A stretch of 64,000 nt of DNA from assembly GCA_007859835.1 (NCBI GenBank), contig SJPJ01000001.1:5012278-5076277 (forward strand), given 5' to 3'. Origin of the DNA: Novipirellula herctigrandis. Its GTDB lineage: Bacteria; Planctomycetota; Planctomycetia; Pirellulales; Pirellulaceae. Shown here one piece after another: positions 9,302 through 17,634 of this stretch (the first letter of the stretch is position 1; each line of letters opens with the position of its first letter). The notes beneath the pieces were generated by a model, which did no database searches, had not been told where the DNA came from, and saw only the letters and a program-made list of their open reading frames with translations. Made by a program: the position numbers and the translations under genes.

Positions 9302-10687
9302 ATGTACCGAAGATTGATGTTACTCCTTGCCATAGGTGTTTGGGCCATAGGTGTTTGGGCCATAGGTGTTTGGGCCATAGGTGTTTGGGTCATTGCCGAG
9401 GAACCAGAGTTGGCAAGCGATGCAACAAAGGAAACGGTGTGGACTGCTATCGAGGTTAGGCCAACGATGCCGACAACGTATGAAGCATCGGGCGAACTTC
9501 CGTCGGGCGCGCCACCGGTATCGGAGCGTTTTCGTGGTGTCGAATTCAGTGGTCGCTACGCGAACTATACCAAGGCTGACACCTGGTATCCGTCTTGGGC
9601 TTCGGACGGTCACCTTTACTCGCCTTGGACCGACGGAACCATCGGCAAGATGGACTTCGTGTGGTCCGCCAAAGGCAAGGACGCAGAGACGGGTTACGCC
9701 AGGATTGAAGGTGACGACCCGCTCGATCTTAAAATCGCTGATTGGGGCACTCGCGTCGCATCGGCATCGCCTTTTCAAGGACGGTATCCCTGCGGAAGCT
9801 TGCTGCATGATGGAGTGTGGTACTACGGAACCTATGGACTAGACCAACCGGTTAAGACAGTGAGTTCGGATTTTGGTTGGTATGTGCTCGGTCCACTCGT
9901 AGGATTCAGTTGGTCGATCGATTTCGGCAAGACTTGGCACGAAACGCCACACACTGCCGACAAGCCTCTGTTTCAGGAGGTAGCTCGGGATCAACTCGAC
10001 CTCAACCAAGGAAAAGCGGGTCCGTTCATCAAGATGGGGGCGCCGCACTTCGTTGATTTCGGTAAGAACATGGAACACTCTCCGGACGGGAAGGCGTATT
10101 TGGTGGGGCATGGGGCGGAGTCTCCCGATCGTCATCCACGCCTTGCCAACAACTCTTGGGTTACCGGCGACTCGGTCTACATGGCGCGCGTGACGCCAAG
10201 TATCGGTAACATCAACGATGTTTCAAAATATGAGTTCTTCTGTGGGCGTAACGAAAACGGTGAGCCCATTTGGACGAGAGACTTCCAAGAAATCAAACCG
10301 ATCTTCTCATGGAACAACCACTGCGGCATCACGACGGTTTCTTACAACCCGGGCCTCAAACAATATTTCATGTGTATCACCGACGGTCACCGAAAGGTCA
10401 CCAGTCGTCTCAAATACACGAGCTATATCCTTGCCTCCGATAGACTTACGGGGCCGTGGAAGTTGGTGGCGCACATGAAGAACTTCGGGCCTCAGGCCTA
10501 CTTTCTAAACATCCCTTCTAAGTTTGTTTCCGATGACGGCAAGACGATGTGGTTGTGTTACTCGGCCAACTACATGGAAGGAAATCGGAGGAACGACCCT
10601 GCCTACGTTGCAAAGACCGAGCCCGCCGGAAGTGCGTACTCTCTGAGTCTCCATGAATTCAAGGTCATGGAAAACGATGCCGAATAG
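9302..10687 (+). CDS. Secreted DUF4185-like glycosidase-related protein
   Basis: A 461-aa exported protein whose signal peptide hydrophobic core consists of four in-frame copies of AIGVW. The mature part has beta-propeller-like blades (WYPSWASDGHLYSPWTDG, GSLLHDGVWYYGTYG, SPDGKAYLVGHG, YFMCITDG, RLTGPWKLVAHM, MWLCYSANYM), matching the DUF4185/five-bladed hydrolase-like group used by polysaccharide-degrading bacteria. The reaction is not established for this type. ATG 9302 is preferred over ATG 9236 because it places the signal peptide at the N-terminus. The gene follows the GH67/GH20-like hydrolase by 143 nt on the same strand, suggesting action on the same polysaccharide. Confidence 0.7.
   Translation: MYRRLMLLLAIGVWAIGVWAIGVWAIGVWVIAEEPELASDATKETVWTAIEVRPTMPTTYEASGELPSGAPPVSERFRGVEFSGRYANYTKADTWYPSWASDGHLYSPWTDGTIGKMDFVWSAKGKDAETGYARIEGDDPLDLKIADWGTRVASASPFQGRYPCGSLLHDGVWYYGTYGLDQPVKTVSSDFGWYVLGPLVGFSWSIDFGKTWHETPHTADKPLFQEVARDQLDLNQGKAGPFIKMGAPHFVDFGKNMEHSPDGKAYLVGHGAESPDRHPRLANNSWVTGDSVYMARVTPSIGNINDVSKYEFFCGRNENGEPIWTRDFQEIKPIFSWNNHCGITTVSYNPGLKQYFMCITDGHRKVTSRLKYTSYILASDRLTGPWKLVAHMKNFGPQAYFLNIPSKFVSDDGKTMWLCYSANYMEGNRRNDPAYVAKTEPAGSAYSLSLHEFKVMENDAE
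9331..9390 (+). repeat. 15-bp in-frame tandem repeat within a signal peptide
   Basis: Four units of cataggtgtttgggc (the last ends in t) start at 9331, 9346, 9361 and 9376. They encode AIGVW three times and then a variant ending in VI. Each unit gained or lost would lengthen or shorten the signal peptide h-region by five hydrophobic residues while keeping the frame. Confidence 0.95.
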
Positions 10688-10899
10688 TCATTTGGCTTGC
10701 GATTCATCGACGTTCGTCATTCGGTGGCGGATGGTGACTTTTGCGCATCAATGCTCGTCAATCTATCACTGACATGCTCTCAGCCGTCGTATCTCAAATT
10801 CGGTGAAAGCGCGCGCAAGTCAGCTCGTCGGGGGCTCTTCAATCTTAGCGACCTATTTCTGGTCGCCCATTTCTCAACTTCTACGTGAGGGGTACCGCT

Positions 10900-13071
10900 A
10901 TGACTACGCAAGCAACTCGATGTCACCAAATTCAGAACCGACATGGTACGGCTATTCTTGCCGCTGGAGTCATGGTGGCACTGATCACTCTTGTTCTTCC
11001 TTCACACGCTTCGGCCGCTGGATTGTTGGTGTCCCAAGGTGGATTTGGTGGGGTGCTTGAAATGAAAGAACATGATGTTCGCGTCACCGTCAACAACTCG
11101 ATCGCCGTCACACAGGTGGACCAGGTGTTTGTGAACACAGAGAATCGCCAGGTCGAAGCCCTGTATACGTTTCCCGTTCCTCGCGAAGCCAGCGTTTCCA
11201 ATTTTAGCATGTGGATCGCAGGGAAAGAAATGATCGGTGAAGTCGTTGAAAAGGAACGAGCCCGGCAAATCTACGAAAGCTACAAACAAAAGAAACGCGA
11301 TCCGGGGTTGCTAGAGCAGGTCGATTTCAAGCAATTCGAGATGCGGATTTTCCCGATTCCCGCCGGTGCCGAACAACGAATCCGAATCGAGTATTATCAG
11401 CAGCTCAATGTCGATCATGATTGGGCAACTTACGTTTATCCGCTCGCGACCGATGTCCGTGGCGGACAACTCGACTCGCAAGTGAAGGGGCGGTTTTCGA
11501 TGACAGTTGATTTCAAAAGTGAAGTGCCGATCAAGGAACTCCATAGCGAGTCACACCCAGATGACTTTGTCGTGGTCAGCCACGAGCCTAAATACGCTCA
11601 AGCCGCGATGGAACTGAACGAAGCCGATTTGTCTCGCGATATTGTGATGGCGGTGCAAACCAAGCGTCCCCGGACCGGCTTGGATGTAATCACCAGTCAT
11701 CCCGCAGGCGAGGACGGTTACTTCATGTTGACGCTGACTCCTGGTGAAGACCTAAGCAGCACCGCCGAACCGATGGACTATGTTTTCTTGCTCGACGTTT
11801 CGGGAAGTATGTCTCGTGACGAAAAGCTCGCGATCAGCCGACAAAGTGTGGTGGCATTCATCGATTCGCTCGGTCCCGACGACCGCTTTGAATGCTTGGC
11901 TTTCAATCTTGTGCCAACGCCACTGTTCCGTTCTCTGCAACTCGCAGCTGCTGAAAATTTGGATCAAGCCAAAGAATTTTTCGATGCGCAACGAGCACGC
12001 GGCGGCACAGTACTGCAACCCGCGCTATCGGCTGCCTACGCCTATCGTGATGATGATCGCCCGCTCAATGTCGTCCTGCTCAGTGACGGGATGACCGAAG
12101 TGGGTGAACAGGCAGAGTTGCTTGGCTTGATCCAGTCTCGACCCGCGGGCGTCCGAGTGTTCTGTATCGGTGTTGGAAATGAAGTCAATCGCCCGTTGCT
12201 CGATCAAATGGCAAAACAGGCGGGTGGGTTGGCCGCTTTCGTCTCGACCGAAGACAGCTTTGGCCGTCAGGCGCACCTGATGCGTCAGAAACTCGTACGT
12301 CCCGCCATCGAGAATGTTGCGGCGCAATTTGCCGGAGCTGCAGTACGTGATGTCGAACCGACGGAACTAGGGGACCTATTCTACGGGACTCCACTGCGAC
12401 TGCTCGGGCGATATGGTGCGAACGGTCCGGTCGCGATCACGCTCACCGGTACCGTACAAGGCGGGCCTTGGAAACAAACCGTCGAGGTGGATTTGCCAAA
12501 AGCAGACGAAGGTAACAGTGAAATCGAACGAATCTGGGCCCAACAACGCGTGCAACGACTGTTGGCGGGCGAGCGAGCTGGGAAAGGATCCCAGCGTGAC
12601 GAGATCGTCCGTCTATCCGAGGCATATTCAATCGTATCGCCCTATGCGTCAATGCTCGTGTTGGAAAACAATGCCGAGTACAAACGTTGGAAGATCGAGC
12701 AGCGCAATGCGACGCGAATAGAGCGTGACCGACAATCACGCAACACCGTTCAAGAAAAACTCGCGGAAATGCGACGCCGTGCGAGCGAGGGCTTTGAGGT
12801 CGAGCGAGCCGAGAAGTTGGTTTCAACACCGGATCGGGTGCAAGCTCCCGCAACAACGAGGCCGCAGCCGAATCAATCGGCTTCGCAGTCTCCATCGCAA
12901 TCGGTCCGGCCAAGCCGCAGCGTGGACTTGGATGTTGAATCCTCTAGTCGTGGTCGTAACCGTGGTGGACGTGGTGGTGGTGCGATTGATCCCGTGACTG
13001 CGCTACTGGCGCTGGTAACCGCCGGTGGAGCTGCGATGGCGGGAAGAAGAAAAAACCGCAACAGGACGTAA
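10900..13071 (+). CDS. VIT and vWA domain surface protein with GlyGly-CTERM-like tail
   Basis: A 723-aa exported protein. After a signal peptide (residues about 18-40) comes a VIT domain (about 45-175) and then a vWA domain beginning YVFLLDVSGSMSRDEK, which contains the MIDAS metal site DxSxS. The C-terminal third is charged, then low-complexity. The tail has a Gly/Arg-rich stretch (RGGRGGGAIDP), a hydrophobic segment (VTALLALVTAGGAAMAG) and a basic end (RRKNRNRT), the layout of GlyGly-CTERM sorting signals. The next gene is a rhombosortase-like protease, which in other bacteria processes such tails. VIT/vWA proteins in marine proteobacteria are also known sortase targets (TIGR03788). ATG 10900 is preferred because GAGGGG lies 7 nt upstream; GTG 10885 overlaps that ribosome binding site. 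Confidence 0.85.
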   Translation: MTTQATRCHQIQNRHGTAILAAGVMVALITLVLPSHASAAGLLVSQGGFGGVLEMKEHDVRVTVNNSIAVTQVDQVFVNTENRQVEALYTFPVPREASVSNFSMWIAGKEMIGEVVEKERARQIYESYKQKKRDPGLLEQVDFKQFEMRIFPIPAGAEQRIRIEYYQQLNVDHDWATYVYPLATDVRGGQLDSQVKGRFSMTVDFKSEVPIKELHSESHPDDFVVVSHEPKYAQAAMELNEADLSRDIVMAVQTKRPRTGLDVITSHPAGEDGYFMLTLTPGEDLSSTAEPMDYVFLLDVSGSMSRDEKLAISRQSVVAFIDSLGPDDRFECLAFNLVPTPLFRSLQLAAAENLDQAKEFFDAQRARGGTVLQPALSAAYAYRDDDRPLNVVLLSDGMTEVGEQAELLGLIQSRPAGVRVFCIGVGNEVNRPLLDQMAKQAGGLAAFVSTEDSFGRQAHLMRQKLVRPAIENVAAQFAGAAVRDVEPTELGDLFYGTPLRLLGRYGANGPVAITLTGTVQGGPWKQTVEVDLPKADEGNSEIERIWAQQRVQRLLAGERAGKGSQRDEIVRLSEAYSIVSPYASMLVLENNAEYKRWKIEQRNATRIERDRQSRNTVQEKLAEMRRRASEGFEVERAEKLVSTPDRVQAPATTRPQPNQSASQSPSQSVRPSRSVDLDVESSSRGRNRGGRGGGAIDPVTALLALVTAGGAAMAGRRKNRNRT

Positions 13072-13150
13072 GCAACTTGCCTGGACATCCGCGACGGTCG
13101 CAACGGCCGTCGTCATGATGCGTTGTCATCATTCCATGAGCTAATTCACG

Positions 13151-13783
13151 ATGTGTACACAAGCCATCCAAAACTACCGATTCACTATCGCCATCACGCT
13201 GGTTGCGGTACTCGCCTTTTTGATTCCCTCGCTGTCACAGTGGATGGAATTGGATTACCTTCTCGTCGCCGACGGCCAGTGGTGGCGGATTTGGACAGGT
13301 CACCTGACACATTACGATGGGAACCATCTGTGCTGGGACCTATTGATGTTCGCGATTTTGGGCGCGGCGTGCGAACGGGAACATCCGCGTTGGTTTGCGA
13401 TTGCATTGGTCATCATGATGGCGGGTGTTGCATTGATCATCGCGCTGTGTTGCGACGAGATGCTGGTCTATCGAGGACTGAGCGGTATCGATACGGGATT
13501 GTTCGTTTGGCTGGTCGCTGATCAATGCCGCCGTTGCTGGATCGATCGCGATCGGATCGCGGCGTTGGTCTGGCTGACTCCCGTTGTCGGGCTGATCGGC
13601 AAGCTCACTTACGAAGCCACGACGGGGCAAACCTTGTTCGTCGACGCAGCGAACTTTACGCCAATCGTTGAAGCTCACCTTGCTGGTGCATTCTTTGGAT
13701 TACTCTTGGGGCAATTGGCATGCAATTCATCCAGTCTCGCGAAATTCAAGCGGCGCGGTAGCCGCTTGATGCCGTCGAAGTAG
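13151..13783 (+). CDS. rrtA: Rhombosortase-like intramembrane serine protease
   Basis: A 210-aa membrane protein of the rhomboid superfamily with about six TM segments. It has the rhombosortase pattern rather than that of a general rhomboid: WWRIWTGHLTHYDGNHLCWD after TM1, YRGLSGIDTGLF with the catalytic Ser in GLSG, and HLAGAFFG with the catalytic His. The short length also fits RrtA. Rhombosortases cleave C-terminal GlyGly-CTERM tails and release or re-anchor surface proteins. The gene starts 79 nt after the VIT/vWA protein carrying such a tail, so the two are probably enzyme and substrate. No other GlyGly-CTERM protein was seen in the window. The gene symbol follows the family and is not proven here. 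Confidence 0.75.
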   Translation: MCTQAIQNYRFTIAITLVAVLAFLIPSLSQWMELDYLLVADGQWWRIWTGHLTHYDGNHLCWDLLMFAILGAACEREHPRWFAIALVIMMAGVALIIALCCDEMLVYRGLSGIDTGLFVWLVADQCRRCWIDRDRIAALVWLTPVVGLIGKLTYEATTGQTLFVDAANFTPIVEAHLAGAFFGLLLGQLACNSSSLAKFKRRGSRLMPSK

Positions 13784-13849
13784 CAATAGCGGGGCTGATC
13801 GGGGTTGGAAAACTCAATCGAGTTTAGGCATGCAGACGGCTAGCCAAGT

Positions 13850-15337
13850 TCATTTGAGAAGCTCTTGGATTTTGTCGTGGATTACTTTCGCTGTTGCCTC
13901 GCCAGCGCCTGTTTTGACGAATTGAACGACACCTTCTCGATCGATTAGAACCACATGCGGAATCCCGCGGACACCGTAATTGCTTTGCATTTCGCTATGC
14001 ATTGGAGTGACGAAAACGGGGTGCTCAAGCTTGTAATGATCGAGGAACATGCGAAGCGATTTGATTTCGTCCGTCGGTTCAAATTCTTCTTTGGACCGTG
14101 AGGCTCTCTTTTTTTGGTCATCCCATTTGAATCGGTAGTACTGAGTCACCCCGACAATTTCGAATCCTTTGTCACCAAATTCTTCTCGCCACGTTCGCAA
14201 ATGGTCAAAGGTAGCGATACAAGGACCGCACCACATCGCCCAAAAATCGACAAGCACAACCTTGCCTTTCAGCGATGATTGGCTAATTTCCAATCGGTTG
14301 ACGCATGCGTCAACGTCCCAAGCGGGGGCGGGCTTACCGACCATGGATGAAACCGATTTAGCAGCAGAAATGTTTTCCTGGCGAACTTCGATTCGTCGCA
14401 GCGTTGCTGCAACGGCGCGATTCTTGGTGGCGACGGATGTCAGTTTTTTCGTCACCCGTTCGATTCTCTTTAGTGTGGCGTCCGGGTCATCCTGACGCCA
14501 CTTGGTGATCAGTGCAAATTGAGCGGTTGCATAATCGGATTGCAGTAACGGTGAGTCGGGAAACCGCTCGATCGCTTCGTCAACAAATGAGTCGAGTTTT
14601 GTAATGCACTCTTCACGCCATGCATCGTTCTCGGCGCTGTTGTCCGTTAAAGCCATAAGCATTTGGATGACGGCGTGAAATGATTCGTCGGTGGCATCGG
14701 CGGATTGGATCATCTTGGTCATCTTGACCAAGTGTGCGTCAACGAATTGCTTGGCAGTTTCGCTCTGACCATCATTTGCGATTTGCTGGGCCTTGAGGAC
14801 GGCCAGTTGAGTGAAGGGGAAGATCCGCTGGATCTCGCTGTCGGTGTCGAGCGTTGCGAACGCTTTGAGACTTAGGTCAACGGCTTGATTCAACTCATCC
14901 ATTTGACCGCTTCGGTCAACGATTTCACGAATGCTCTGCACTGTCATCCAGACACCAAATTGATTTTCCGACTCGTTGATGTTTTGGATTTGGAAATTTA
15001 GCAACTTTTGGAACTGCGCCGTGGCGGCTTTTTCGTCGCCAGAATCGATCAGTTTAATGGCCAATGCATGGCGCAGAACATTCAGATCGGCCGAATTGGG
15101 ATCGGCGGCAATTTGAGCGTCGAGAAAGCGTTCGGCTTCGCCAAGGTCTTCGGACATTCGCTGGCGAAGATCATCGTGAAGTTCACGAAACGACTTGCCC
15201 GTGGGGGATGAAGCGGAATCCTGAGTCAACGCGGTCGTTCCTCGTTCCGCGACAAGAAGAACGGCCAATGATAAAACGACCAGCAATTTGAATCGGCCGT
15301 GGAGGGCTTGGCGTTTGAACTTTGTTGACGATTGCAT
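13850..15337 (-). CDS. Exported TlpA-like thioredoxin-domain protein
   Basis: A 495-aa protein. An N-terminal signal anchor (FKLLVVLSLAVLLVAE) is followed by about 300 helical residues resembling a repeat array. The C-terminal TlpA/ResA-type domain is marked by GKVVLVDFWAMWCGPC with the CxxC active site, GFEIVGVTQYY and the cis-Pro loop RGIPHVVLIDREG. The protein probably reduces disulfides in the cell envelope. Planctomycetes have many proteins of this architecture. ATG 15337 gives the cleanest signal peptide; an upstream in-frame ATG at 15406 would add 23 polar residues. Confidence 0.8.
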   Translation of the reverse strand: MQSSTKFKRQALHGRFKLLVVLSLAVLLVAERGTTALTQDSASSPTGKSFRELHDDLRQRMSEDLGEAERFLDAQIAADPNSADLNVLRHALAIKLIDSGDEKAATAQFQKLLNFQIQNINESENQFGVWMTVQSIREIVDRSGQMDELNQAVDLSLKAFATLDTDSEIQRIFPFTQLAVLKAQQIANDGQSETAKQFVDAHLVKMTKMIQSADATDESFHAVIQMLMALTDNSAENDAWREECITKLDSFVDEAIERFPDSPLLQSDYATAQFALITKWRQDDPDATLKRIERVTKKLTSVATKNRAVAATLRRIEVRQENISAAKSVSSMVGKPAPAWDVDACVNRLEISQSSLKGKVVLVDFWAMWCGPCIATFDHLRTWREEFGDKGFEIVGVTQYYRFKWDDQKKRASRSKEEFEPTDEIKSLRMFLDHYKLEHPVFVTPMHSEMQSNYGVRGIPHVVLIDREGVVQFVKTGAGEATAKVIHDKIQELLK

Positions 15338-15471
15338 GATTGATGAGTCCTGTGCTATCGGCTCTAGAGAGATACCAAGCGATCCTTTCGGGGTCGAATC
15401 GTCCATTGTACATGTGAAGCACGTGTCCAGGGATCATTGACAATCACGTCGCCCATTCCACGCTGATCGGT

Positions 15472-15714
15472 TTAGAAGCCACAGCAACCTTGGTCGCCCC
15501 AGAAATAGCCATCAACCGCTTCGATCTCATTGTCGCGCAGGATGGCAACCAGTTCGTCAGAACCGAGCATTTGGTGCGCCTGTAAGCGCGATGTCGTTGG
15601 GATGGCGATCAGTCGTTCTAAAACCTTGATATAAAGCGTGCCGGCGGATTCATCGCAATCGTTCGACTCAAATCGACATTCGGCGGTAACGGGTTGGGGT
15701 TGGGGTTGGGACAC
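15472..15714 (-). CDS. Small hypothetical protein, 80 aa
   Basis: Starts with GTG. The N-terminus is a QPQPQP run produced by a 6-bp ttgggg repeat near 15700. A central amphipathic segment (LERLIAIPTTSRLQAHQMLG) leads to EIEAVDGYFWGDQGCCGF at the C-terminus. The two adjacent Cys at the end could bind metal, but no family is recognised. No clear ribosome binding site was seen, so the start is uncertain. Confidence 0.5.
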   Translation of the reverse strand: MSQPQPQPVTAECRFESNDCDESAGTLYIKVLERLIAIPTTSRLQAHQMLGSDELVAILRDNEIEAVDGYFWGDQGCCGF

Positions 15715-15801
15715 GATTTTTCTTTTAGTCGCCGAAAGATTGTATCGAAAGGGATGTTCTCGGTAGGACGAGATGGTCCGTTGTGGAAGTGAAGTTCGAG
15801 C

Positions 15802-17037
15802 TTACTTTTGCCCCAAAACCAAAAACGTTGGATTTAGTGAGGCGAAGCGGACTCGATCGAGTTGGTATTGGCCACGAGCGATGTTAATCATGCGGACATC
15901 CGGTTGCATTGCTGCGTCCCCGAGGACTTGTTGCACAGCAACCAAATTGTCCGGACTCGAAACATTCACCACGATTCGTCCGCCACTTGTTAGACGCTTG
16001 ATTGCGCTGGAAACCAACTCAGGAACGATTCGCCCACTGCCGCCAACAAAAATGGCATTGGCGTCTGGCAGTTCCTTCCATGCCTCCGGTGCTTGACCAT
16101 GTATTGGAACCAAGGAGGGGACATCGAACATCTTGGCGTTCTCGATCATTAGGGCGAAGTCTTCCGCATCCATTTCGATGGCAAAGACTTTGCCTTTATT
16201 CGCAATTGCTGCTGCTTCGATGGCTAATGATCCACTGCCCGCGCCGACGTCCCAAACAACACTGGTGGGGGTCAGACTCAATTCTGCCAAGGCGATACAG
16301 CGGACTTCCGATGGTGTTAGTAGTCCACGTTTGGGGCGTGATTGCAGGAAAAGGTCGTCAGGGTTACCGAACAAACGTCGTTGCGCGCTGCCGCTCGGTC
16401 GGTCGGCTGCTCCGTGCCGGCGGACCAAAACCATCACGTTCATTGAACCAAAGGATTGCGTGCGGATCGATTGCAGATCTCCTTGGGTCACGGTTTCGTC
16501 AGGCGTACCGAGGTTTTCGCAAACATATCCAGTGAAATAGTCGATCCGACGGTCTAGAAGTGCTTCAGCGACGACAGCGGGTGTGATGGATTCGGTGGTA
16601 AAAAGTCCGACCAGTTCCGCTGTGCGAATGTTGTCGACCACACGATCGAGTGGTTGCGTGGCAAGGTTGGTGAGGTAGGCATCGTCCCAGCTTTCTTTCA
16701 CCCGAGCGAACGCCAATTGCATACTGCTAACATGCGGGATCACTTCAAAGCGATCTTTGCCAAACGTTTCGGTTAAATATCGGGCGATTCCGTAGAACAG
16801 TGGATCACCACTAGCTAGAACGACTGCTGATGAATCACCAAGCTCTTTGATCGCTTGTTGAAGTTGTTGAAGGTTACTGCCGACGACAATCCGTTTGGAA
16901 TCCGTATTCCCGATTTTGTCTAACAGCAGCGATGGGCCAACAAGAACGGTGGCATTTTTGATTAGTTGTCTGGCTTGGCCAGTTAAACCATCAAGTCCAT
17001 CGTCGCCAATACCAACAATTTGAATGCGAGCGGTCAA
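15802..17037 (-). CDS. cobL: Precorrin-6Y C5,15-methyltransferase (decarboxylating), CbiE-CbiT fusion
   Basis: A 411-aa bifunctional cobalamin biosynthesis enzyme. The N-terminal half (about 1-200) is the CbiE-type tetrapyrrole methylase (IQIVGIGDDGLDGLT, ASGDPLFYGIARYL, VIPHVSSMQLAFARV). The C-terminal half (about 225-411) is the CbiT-type SAM methyltransferase/decarboxylase (LTPSEVRCIALAEL, VVWDVGAGSGSLAIEAA, IFVGGSGR). A TTG start at 17037 is inferred: it lies 13 nt after the redoxin stop, has GAAAGAGA upstream, and begins exactly at the CbiE domain. The open frame upstream to 17145 would overlap the redoxin gene. No other cobalamin gene is nearby. Confidence 0.9.
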   Translation of the reverse strand: MTARIQIVGIGDDGLDGLTGQARQLIKNATVLVGPSLLLDKIGNTDSKRIVVGSNLQQLQQAIKELGDSSAVVLASGDPLFYGIARYLTETFGKDRFEVIPHVSSMQLAFARVKESWDDAYLTNLATQPLDRVVDNIRTAELVGLFTTESITPAVVAEALLDRRIDYFTGYVCENLGTPDETVTQGDLQSIRTQSFGSMNVMVLVRRHGAADRPSGSAQRRLFGNPDDLFLQSRPKRGLLTPSEVRCIALAELSLTPTSVVWDVGAGSGSLAIEAAAIANKGKVFAIEMDAEDFALMIENAKMFDVPSLVPIHGQAPEAWKELPDANAIFVGGSGRIVPELVSSAIKRLTSGGRIVVNVSSPDNLVAVQQVLGDAAMQPDVRMINIARGQYQLDRVRFASLNPTFLVLGQK

Positions 17038-17050
17038 GGGTGTCTCTTTC

Positions 17051-17629
17051 TTACTTTTCAAGTTTGCGAATCGCTTGGAGTATCTCTTCAGGTCGACTTC
17101 GGCCGGCATGTGAATCGCTGATCTTGGACCATGCGACCCGGCCATTTTGGTTGATCACGTAGGTGGCAGGATAGGCCGTTTCGCGAGGTGAATTCCAACG
17201 GATTCCCCACTCTGTGACCATCTTCATCGCGTCATCTCGAACCATCACCATTGGATCTGGAATCGATCGTGATCCCATAAACTCTTCGGCGTGTTGCTCT
17301 AGCATGTTGGCTTTTCCAGGATAAACCAAGATGACTCGTTGGCAGGACTCGGCAAGTTTTTTCGCTCGATTGATCAACGAACTGACTTGCTGATTACACA
17401 GCGGACATTGGTATCCGGGATAACCGCGAAGGACCACGACCACAACGGGGCCTTTTCTAATTTCGTCTTCGAGATTGACGTAGCTATTTTCGCCGATGAT
17501 CGGCAATTCAAAGTTGATCGCTTTGTCCCCGACCGCCAAAGGGCCTGTTTTAGCTGGTTCGTCGGCGTTCACAAGAACAGCAGTTGCTAGCAGCATGATC
17601 GTAGCGAGTGGTCTTAGAATCGATTTCAT
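17051..17629 (-). CDS. Exported redoxin/AhpC-TSA-like protein
   Basis: A 192-aa thioredoxin-fold protein with a signal peptide (MKSILRPLATIMLLATAVLVNA). The redoxin core starts at GDKAINFELP; GYPGYQCPLCNQQ provides a CxxC pair at the peroxiredoxin active-site position, and AYPATYVINQNGRV is the cis-Pro strand. It probably reduces peroxides or thiols in the periplasm. ATG 17629 follows the upstream isomerase stop by 5 nt, so the two are co-transcribed and cobL follows 13 nt later. Confidence 0.8.
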   Translation of the reverse strand: MKSILRPLATIMLLATAVLVNADEPAKTGPLAVGDKAINFELPIIGENSYVNLEDEIRKGPVVVVVLRGYPGYQCPLCNQQVSSLINRAKKLAESCQRVILVYPGKANMLEQHAEEFMGSRSIPDPMVMVRDDAMKMVTEWGIRWNSPRETAYPATYVINQNGRVAWSKISDSHAGRSRPEEILQAIRKLEK

Positions 17630-17634
17630 AAAGC

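Noticed and set aside
17038..17145. Longer CobL N-terminus
   Set aside because: It overlaps the redoxin gene in another frame; TTG 17037 with a ribosome binding site starts at the CbiE domain.
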